A DNA stretch of 19,076 nt. It comes from Candidatus Kerfeldbacteria bacterium (lineage in GTDB: Bacteria > Patescibacteriota > Patescibacteriia > UBA9570). Location: contig DOSP01000024.1 of the NCBI GenBank assembly GCA_003512175.1, forward strand, positions 23,740 to 42,815, given 5' to 3'. The notes under the pieces were generated by a model. The model was given only the letters and a program-made list of their open reading frames with translations. It made no database searches and was not told the DNA's origin. The position numbers were made by a program, and so were the translations under genes. Shown here one piece after another: positions 14,252-19,076 of the stretch (positions within the stretch are counted from its first letter, which is position 1; the number at the start of each line of letters is the position of its first letter).

Positions 14252-15020
14252 ACCAACATTACCTAAAATTGAACGTCGTCCCGCTCACATCCCGCCAACG
14301 TGGCGAACGCGGCAGCAAGCGCAAGCGGATTTAGCCCTCCGTAGTCCAACCGCTCTCACAAAACTGCTTGAACAATTTCAACCAGCGGCCAAAGATTTTC
14401 AAATTCACGGCAAAGCTGGTTATTTATCCCCACCACTCATTGAACGGATGCGTTTAGAATTATCCGTAGTTGAGGATATTCGCAATTTATCCGGCTATCA
14501 GTCTGGAACAGCTGCGCAAGAAGTCATCGGCTGCAGTTTTGCCAAGTTTAGTGCGCTGACCAAGGATTGTCCACCATCCGTACAAAATCGTGATGTGGTG
14601 AAAGCCCGCAATAATAATAGTGAAGTTGGCCCAGTCTATTCTCCTGCCTATATAGACAAACTGAAGCTGATCTATCAGCCACCCGCCCCCCGACAGGTCA
14701 GAGACCGTCCTGCAAAGACCGATACGGTACAGCCATCACATGCCTTAAAAGAGCAGATGTTACGGCGCATCGAAACCGCTGGGGAACCACATTTGGTGAA
14801 TCCAAGCCAGGCGGAACGTGTGGCGCTGCATACTCAAGTGACTGCGACCATCAAATTGTTAGATGCGGTTCCTCGACACCGTCGTGATTCCGCCTTTCCT
14901 CAATTACTCGGTCAGCTCTACAGTGCCAGTGAATATTTGCAAGGCACACAACCAATGCCACAAGGGGTTGAACGATTATTAGCCAAAGTCCAACGCTATT
15001 TGCATCAGGACGAAGATTAG
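14244..15020 (+). CDS. Unknown protein coupled to the GHKL-zincin gene, possible winged-helix segment
   Basis: I do not recognise this 258-residue protein. The start was placed at ATG 14244 (MSEPTLPKIERR), which overlaps the preceding stop by 8 bp; the longer frame from 14226 would add only residues lying inside the previous gene. It has no signal peptide or membrane helix and is basic and proline-rich in parts, with an acidic end. Two similar short segments stand out: GYLSPPLIERMRLEL (59-73) and VYSPAYIDKLKLIYQ (131-145). The second follows AAQEVIGCSFAKFSAL, and this spacing resembles the helix-turn-helix plus wing of MerR-like DNA-binding domains, so one complete and one degenerate copy may be present. 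That reading is tentative. The tight overlap suggests it works with the ATPase-zincin, as adaptor, substrate or regulator. Confidence 0.65.
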   Translation: MSEPTLPKIERRPAHIPPTWRTRQQAQADLALRSPTALTKLLEQFQPAAKDFQIHGKAGYLSPPLIERMRLELSVVEDIRNLSGYQSGTAAQEVIGCSFAKFSALTKDCPPSVQNRDVVKARNNNSEVGPVYSPAYIDKLKLIYQPPAPRQVRDRPAKTDTVQPSHALKEQMLRRIETAGEPHLVNPSQAERVALHTQVTATIKLLDAVPRHRRDSAFPQLLGQLYSASEYLQGTQPMPQGVERLLAKVQRYLHQDED

Positions 15021-15026
15021 ACCGTA

Positions 15027-15042
15027 TGCTATACTAGGGTGT
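15027..15042 (+). promoter_or_regulatory. Predicted pyk promoter (extended -10, leaderless)
   Basis: TGCTATACT (15027-15035) is an extended -10 followed by 7 nt and ATG 15043. No good -35 is found at the right distance. AGGG in the 7-nt gap is too close to the ATG for a normal Shine-Dalgarno. Confidence 0.5.
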
Positions 15043-16470
15043 ATGAAACGCACGAAAATTGTCTGCACCATCGGTCCGGCTTCTGAACAAAAATCCACCC
15101 TCGTTAAAATGATCCGGGCCGGGATGGATGTGGCTCGTTTAAACTTTTCGCACGGCAGTTACGATAGCCACGCCCAAACCATTCAGCACATTCGGGCGGC
15201 GGCACTGCAGGTTGGAAAAACTGTTGCCATCATGCAAGATCTGCAGGGTCCGCGTATTCGGGTAGGGGAGGTGCATCGTGATGGTATCGAGCTACAACGC
15301 AACGAGGCAGTGGTATTCATTCCCCAGTCGTTTATCAATTACAAATTACTAATTACCGGTAAAGAGAAAATCATCCCCTTAGGCTACGAACAGCTGTATA
15401 AATTTACTAGAGCGGGTAAACACATTCTGATCAATGATGGCTTAATTGATGTCCAGGTTACGCGCGTGAAAGATAAATTCATCTATGGCAAAGTGATCAA
15501 GCCGGGCATGATCTTTTCTCATAAAGGCATCAATTTGCCCGGTATGACCATCGAAGCTGACGTGATTACCGAAAAAGATAAGCAAGATCTCAAATTTGGC
15601 TTGTCGCAACACATCGATTGGGTGGCGCTGTCCTTTGTCAAGGAGGCCGCTAACGTAGTGGCCTTACGCAAATTGCTGGGTAAGCAGCCCGTGAAGATTA
15701 TTGCCAAGATTGAACGCAAAGAAGCCCTAGACAATTTTGATAAAATTTTAACTGTGACCGATGGCGTCATGGTGGCGCGCGGTGATTTGGGCATTGAAGT
15801 GAAACCAGCCGATGTGCCGCTGGCCCAAAAGGAAATCATTCAAAAATGTTTGTACGCCGGTAAACCGGTGATTGTCGCCACACAGATGTTAGAATCCATG
15901 GTGATTAATCCACGGCCGACGCGAGCGGAAGTATCAGACGTTGCCAATGCGGTGATTGATCATACCGATGCGGTGATGTTGTCCGGCGAATCAGCCTTTG
16001 GTAAATATCCGGTGGAAAGTGTCGCCATGATGTCTGATATCGTCCATAAAACGGAACAGTCTCGTTACGATGATGTACCGTTGCATTATTTAAAACTGAA
16101 ACATGAGACCATTGAGGATGCTATTTCCGTTGTGGCGGATGATCTGGCTGAACAACATCAGGTGAAAGCCATTGTAGTCCATTCGGTGTCTGGTCATGCG
16201 GCGCGCATGATTGCTCGACATCGTCCTAAGAAATCGGTGCTGGTCCTGACGAACTCGGTTCATACCCGACAACAGTTGGCCTTAAGCTGGGGTGTGCAGG
16301 CTATGGTTATTCCCACCTGCCGTAGCCTAGATCAATTGATTCAAATTACCAGCCGTACACTGGTGAAGCAACGGTTGGTTAAACGAGGCGATTATATTGT
16401 GTTAGTCACTGGGCAACCGGTAGCAAAAATCGGGGGGTCTAACCTGGTTAAACTCCACCTTGTCAGTTGA
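15043..16470 (+). CDS. pyk: Pyruvate kinase
   Basis: This glycolytic enzyme converts PEP and ADP to pyruvate and ATP. The 475 residues match the usual ~470 for bacterial type I/II enzymes. Motifs in order are TKIVCTIGPAS and ARLNFSHGS at the N-terminus, MQDLQGPRIR, a B domain (about 70-165), catalytic IIAKIERKEALDNFDKI with K222 and metal ligand E224, MVARGDLGIEV with D248, ATQMLESM and VMLSGESAFGKYP. The C-terminal regulatory domain ends in a strand-rich segment without the extra C-terminal PEP-utiliser domain seen in some Firmicutes. It appears complete. The next gene makes PEP from pyruvate, so the two encode opposite directions of the same step, and separate promoters would allow separate control. 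Confidence 0.97.
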   Translation: MKRTKIVCTIGPASEQKSTLVKMIRAGMDVARLNFSHGSYDSHAQTIQHIRAAALQVGKTVAIMQDLQGPRIRVGEVHRDGIELQRNEAVVFIPQSFINYKLLITGKEKIIPLGYEQLYKFTRAGKHILINDGLIDVQVTRVKDKFIYGKVIKPGMIFSHKGINLPGMTIEADVITEKDKQDLKFGLSQHIDWVALSFVKEAANVVALRKLLGKQPVKIIAKIERKEALDNFDKILTVTDGVMVARGDLGIEVKPADVPLAQKEIIQKCLYAGKPVIVATQMLESMVINPRPTRAEVSDVANAVIDHTDAVMLSGESAFGKYPVESVAMMSDIVHKTEQSRYDDVPLHYLKLKHETIEDAISVVADDLAEQHQVKAIVVHSVSGHAARMIARHRPKKSVLVLTNSVHTRQQLALSWGVQAMVIPTCRSLDQLIQITSRTLVKQRLVKRGDYIVLVTGQPVAKIGGSNLVKLHLVS

Positions 16471-16495
16471 ACGCTGATACGGTAAACTACGCCCC
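16460..16495 (+). promoter_or_regulatory. Predicted ppsA promoter inside the pyk 3' end (leaderless)
   Basis: TTGTCA (16460-16465) lies in the last codons of pyk, followed by a 17-bp spacer, TAAACT (16483-16488), 7 nt and ATG 16496. It provides ppsA with transcription independent of pyk, starting at or next to the ATG. Read-through from pyk is also possible since no terminator lies between them. Confidence 0.55.
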
Positions 16496-18922
16496 ATGCC
16501 AAACGACAAATCGATTGCCCATGTTTTATGGTTTAAGGAGCTCGGTATCGCAGATGTCCCACTGGTAGGAGGCAAAAATGCTTCTTTGGGGGAAATGTAT
16601 CAGAACCTGGCAAGCAAAGGCGTGCGGGTTCCCAATGGCTTTGCCATTACGGCTGCCGCCTATGAATACTTCCTTGAACAGACTGGGGTAAAAGCCAAAA
16701 TTAAAGATATTTTGCAAACTCTCAATACCCATGATTTGAAGAATTTACAGGAGCATGGTCATAAAGTCCGGGAAACGATTTTAGAAGTCGAGTTGCCGCA
16801 AGACTTAAAAGACGCAATTGAACAGTCGTATGCCGAGTTATGCAAGTTGGAAGGCGGCGATGATATCGACGTCGCTGTCCGCAGTTCTGCCACCGCCGAA
16901 GATATGCCCGATGCGTCATTTGCCGGTCAGCAAGAAACCTTTTTAAATATTCGTGGTGCGCATGATGTGATTGATGCGACCAAACGCTGCATGGCCTCGT
17001 TATTTACCAACCGGGCTATTTCGTATCGAGCGGATAAGGGCTACGATCATTTTAATGTATCACTGTCCGTTGGTGTGCAGAAAATGGTGCGGTCAGATGA
17101 AGCTGGTTCGGGCGTGATGTTCTCCATTGATACCGAATCTGGTTTTAAAAATGCTGTACTGATTAATGCCGCCTATGGGTTGGGCGAAATGGTGGTGCAA
17201 GGTAAAGTGGAGCCGGACGAATACTATATCTTTAAGCCAACCTTATTGGATGGTGTGCAGGTGTCTGGTGAACAGATCACATTCAAATATCGCCCCATTG
17301 TCGGTAAGAGTCGCGGACACAAAGAGGAGAAGATGATCTACAGTGATGAAGGCAATTCGCCAGTTAAGGAAGTACCCGTATCGGAAGAGGATCGTAAAAA
17401 GTTTGTCCTGACAGACGATGAAGTCTTGCAATTGGCCTATTGGGCATGTTTGATTGAGCAGCACTATCACAAGCCGATGGATATGGAGTGGGCCAAAGAC
17501 GGCGTGAATGGGAAACTGTATATTGTCCAGGCTCGGCCAGAAACAGTCCATTCACAGTCCGACAAGCAAGTGCTGGAAGAGTATTTGATGAAGGGCACTG
17601 GCAAAAAATTGGTGGAAGGCGTCTCGGTTGGTTCAAAAATTGGGCAAGGCAAAGTGCGTGTTCTAAAAGACACTAGCCATATTCATGATTTTCAAGCCGG
17701 CGAAGTCTTGGTGACTGAAATTACTGATCCAGATTGGGAACCGATCATGAAAATTGCTTCAGCCATCGTGACCAATTCGGGCGGACGGACCTCGCATGCG
17801 GCCATCGTTTCACGAGAGTTGGGGATACCGTGTGTGGTTGGAAGTAAGACCGCCACCACCGCTTTACAAACTGGCCAGGAAGTCACCGTGTCGTGTGCGG
17901 AAGGTGAACGTGGGTATGTCTATGAGGGGTTAGTGCCGTTTGAAGTAAAGAAGACTGATTTAGGTGCCATTGCAGAACCCAAAACCGATATCATGCAAAT
18001 TGTGGGTGATCCATCTCGCGCTTTCGATTTCTGCATGATCCCAAATAAAGGGGTTGGTTTAGCTCGGCTGGAGATGATTATTCTTAATGCCATTAAAGTA
18101 CACCCACTGGCCTTGTTACATTTTGATGAACTGAAGGACGAGGCGGTCAAAGCCGAAATTGCTGAATTGACTCGCAATTATAAAGTGAAATCTGATTTCT
18201 TTGTGGATTTGTTGGCTACCGGGGTTGGCCGAATTGCCGCAGCCTATTATCCACATCAGGTAATTGTGCGGTTATCAGATTTCAAATCCAATGAATATGC
18301 TAACTTAATTGGTGGTAAACAGTTTGAACCGCATGAAGAGAACCCAATGATCGGCTGGCGGGGGGCTTCGCGGTATTATTCTGCCGAATATAAAGATGCC
18401 TTTGCCTTAGAGTGTCAGGCCATGTTACGCGTGCGTAACGACATGGGTTTAACCAACATGAAGGTGATGATTCCGTTTTGCCGCACCCCAGAAGAAGGTC
18501 GCAAAGTAATTGAAGTGATGGCCGCCAATGGGTTGAAGCAGGGAGAGAATGGTTTGGAAGTGTATATGATGTGTGAGATTCCATCGAACGTGATTTTGGC
18601 GGAAGAGTTTATTCAGATCTTTGATGGGTTCTCGATTGGTTCGAATGATTTAACGCAATTAACCTTAGGGTTAGATCGCGATTCCGGTTTAGTGGCGCAT
18701 ATCTATGACGAACGCAACCCGGCTGTAAAAAAGTTATTGGCGCAGGCAATTAAAACCGTACACGCAGCGGGTAAAAAAATCGGCATTTGTGGCCAGGCGC
18801 CATCAGACTTTCCTGAGATTGCTGAATTCTTGGTGGATCAAGGCATTGATACCATGTCCGTTACGCCCGATACCGGGTTAAAAACCTGGATCAATGTGGC
18901 GGAGCATGAGAAGAAGAAATAG
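16496..18922 (+). CDS. ppsA: Phosphoenolpyruvate synthase (pyruvate, water dikinase)
   Basis: This enzyme makes PEP from pyruvate and ATP, releasing AMP and phosphate, and is the gluconeogenic counterpart of pyruvate kinase. The 808-residue length is normal. The N-terminal ATP-grasp half shows VPLVGGKNASLGEM, VRSSATAEDMPDASFAGQQETFLN and MDMEWAKDG. The swivelling phosphohistidine domain has GGRTSHAAIVSRELGIP with catalytic H434. The C-terminal PEP/pyruvate barrel has GWRGASRYY, IGSNDLTQLTLGLDRDSG and the proton-donor cysteine C765 in GICGQAPSDFPE. The ending SVTPDT is typical of PpsA; pyruvate, phosphate dikinase is longer (~870-880) and less likely. It follows pyk by 25 nt, has its own predicted promoter, and is followed by a strong terminator. 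Confidence 0.96.
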   Translation: MPNDKSIAHVLWFKELGIADVPLVGGKNASLGEMYQNLASKGVRVPNGFAITAAAYEYFLEQTGVKAKIKDILQTLNTHDLKNLQEHGHKVRETILEVELPQDLKDAIEQSYAELCKLEGGDDIDVAVRSSATAEDMPDASFAGQQETFLNIRGAHDVIDATKRCMASLFTNRAISYRADKGYDHFNVSLSVGVQKMVRSDEAGSGVMFSIDTESGFKNAVLINAAYGLGEMVVQGKVEPDEYYIFKPTLLDGVQVSGEQITFKYRPIVGKSRGHKEEKMIYSDEGNSPVKEVPVSEEDRKKFVLTDDEVLQLAYWACLIEQHYHKPMDMEWAKDGVNGKLYIVQARPETVHSQSDKQVLEEYLMKGTGKKLVEGVSVGSKIGQGKVRVLKDTSHIHDFQAGEVLVTEITDPDWEPIMKIASAIVTNSGGRTSHAAIVSRELGIPCVVGSKTATTALQTGQEVTVSCAEGERGYVYEGLVPFEVKKTDLGAIAEPKTDIMQIVGDPSRAFDFCMIPNKGVGLARLEMIILNAIKVHPLALLHFDELKDEAVKAEIAELTRNYKVKSDFFVDLLATGVGRIAAAYYPHQVIVRLSDFKSNEYANLIGGKQFEPHEENPMIGWRGASRYYSAEYKDAFALECQAMLRVRNDMGLTNMKVMIPFCRTPEEGRKVIEVMAANGLKQGENGLEVYMMCEIPSNVILAEEFIQIFDGFSIGSNDLTQLTLGLDRDSGLVAHIYDERNPAVKKLLAQAIKTVHAAGKKIGICGQAPSDFPEIAEFLVDQGIDTMSVTPDTGLKTWINVAEHEKKK

Positions 18923-18950
18923 ACCTCTACCCTGTAACACCTACCCCCTA

Positions 18951-18985
18951 TCCCCCTTCCTACCTCAGGAAGGGGGAATTTGTTT
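18951..18985 (+). terminator. Rho-independent terminator after ppsA
   Basis: TCCCCCTTCCT (18951-18961) pairs with AGGAAGGGGGA (18967-18977) over a 5-nt loop, starting 28 nt after the ppsA stop. The downstream tract AATTTGTTTAT is moderately T-rich. Confidence 0.85.
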
Positions 18986-19076
18986 ATATACTTTTTACAA
19001 AAGTAAACAAAATTTTTTACATTAAATATTTTTTTGTATTACTTTTTTCTTTATCTCTCTCCTGAATAGGAGAGAG
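18986..19076. other. AT-rich intergenic tail with an edge hairpin
   Basis: No coding frame is seen in these ~90 bases. The stretch is strongly AT-rich with several A and T runs, and ends exactly at the window edge with CTCTCTCC (19055-19062) and GGAGAGAG (19069-19076), an 8-bp stem with loop TGAATA. The flanking visible side is T-rich before the hairpin, so a minus-strand terminator is not supported. It may be the leader or terminator of a feature beyond the edge, and GGAG could serve as a ribosome-binding site. Confidence 0.5.

Noticed and set aside
16496..18922. Pyruvate, phosphate dikinase instead of PEP synthase
   Set aside because: The length (808), the N-terminal VGGKNASLGEM form and the C-terminal SVTPDT ending fit PpsA; PPDK is longer and differs in these blocks.
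1..19076. Alternative genetic code with TGA as glycine (Gracilibacteria/Absconditabacteria type)
   Set aside because: Several genes, including pyk, the GT2 and the GHKL-zincin, end at TGA exactly where the family or operon junction predicts, and no frame needs TGA read-through.
1..19076. CRISPR arrays, tRNA or rRNA genes, insertion sequences, prophage genes
   Set aside because: No spaced direct repeats, no tRNA-like or rRNA-like segments, and no transposase or integrase motifs were found; almost all the sequence is accounted for by genes.

Overview
The window reads as compact, gene-dense bacterial chromosome. It carries bacterial-type S6, SSB, S18 and EF-P, uses TGA as an ordinary stop codon, and has very short intergenic gaps with many 4-bp ATGA junctions. 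Shine-Dalgarno sequences are rare, and several promoters appear to start transcription at or next to the start codon. Small cell-envelope sugar genes sit beside a minimal-looking central metabolism. This best fits a Patescibacteria/CPR-type genome, but that placement is an inference from style and not from a marker-gene tree. No rRNA, tRNA, CRISPR array or insertion sequence was found.

Layout. (1) 1-4945, plus strand: a tightly overlapping envelope-sugar operon. It holds the tail of an unknown gene, a polytopic GT-C-like membrane protein, a class I SAM methyltransferase, a DPM1/ArnC-like GT2, a small four-helix EamA/ArnE-like flippase and an RffA/WecE aminotransferase. A WecD/RffC-like GNAT acetyltransferase on the minus strand (4930-5604) converges on it. 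RffA plus RffC would make dTDP-4-acetamido-4,6-dideoxy-galactose. The GT2, the flippase and the GT-C protein could load this or another sugar on polyprenyl phosphate, flip it and transfer it outside the membrane. (2) 5650-7242: a capsule-synthesis-type protein, divergent from the acetyltransferase over a shared, overlapping promoter. (3) 9185-7239, minus strand: AMP-forming acetyl-CoA synthetase. (4) 9206-11184: the rpsF-ssb-rpsR-efp operon, with a strong promoter, a structured leader (possible S6:S18 autoregulatory element) and a rho-independent terminator. EF-P has a non-canonical tip loop.

(5) 11199-15020: the most unusual part. It is a self-contained two-gene unit with a near-consensus promoter. 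The first gene encodes a 1004-residue protein with two tandem GHKL (Bergerat-fold) ATPase modules repeating every ~350 residues and a C-terminal HExxH zincin-like domain. The second, overlapping by 8 bp, encodes an unrecognised 258-residue protein with a possible MerR-like winged-helix segment. (6) 15030-18985: pyruvate kinase and PEP synthase, each with its own promoter, then a terminator. (7) 18986-19076: an AT-rich tail ending in a hairpin at the window edge.

A theme across the window is that six gene starts outside operon interiors (acetyltransferase, capsule protein, acs, GHKL-zincin, pyk, ppsA) have a -10-like hexamer ending 6-9 nt before the ATG, which predicts leaderless mRNAs. rpsF is the exception, with a ~90-nt leader.
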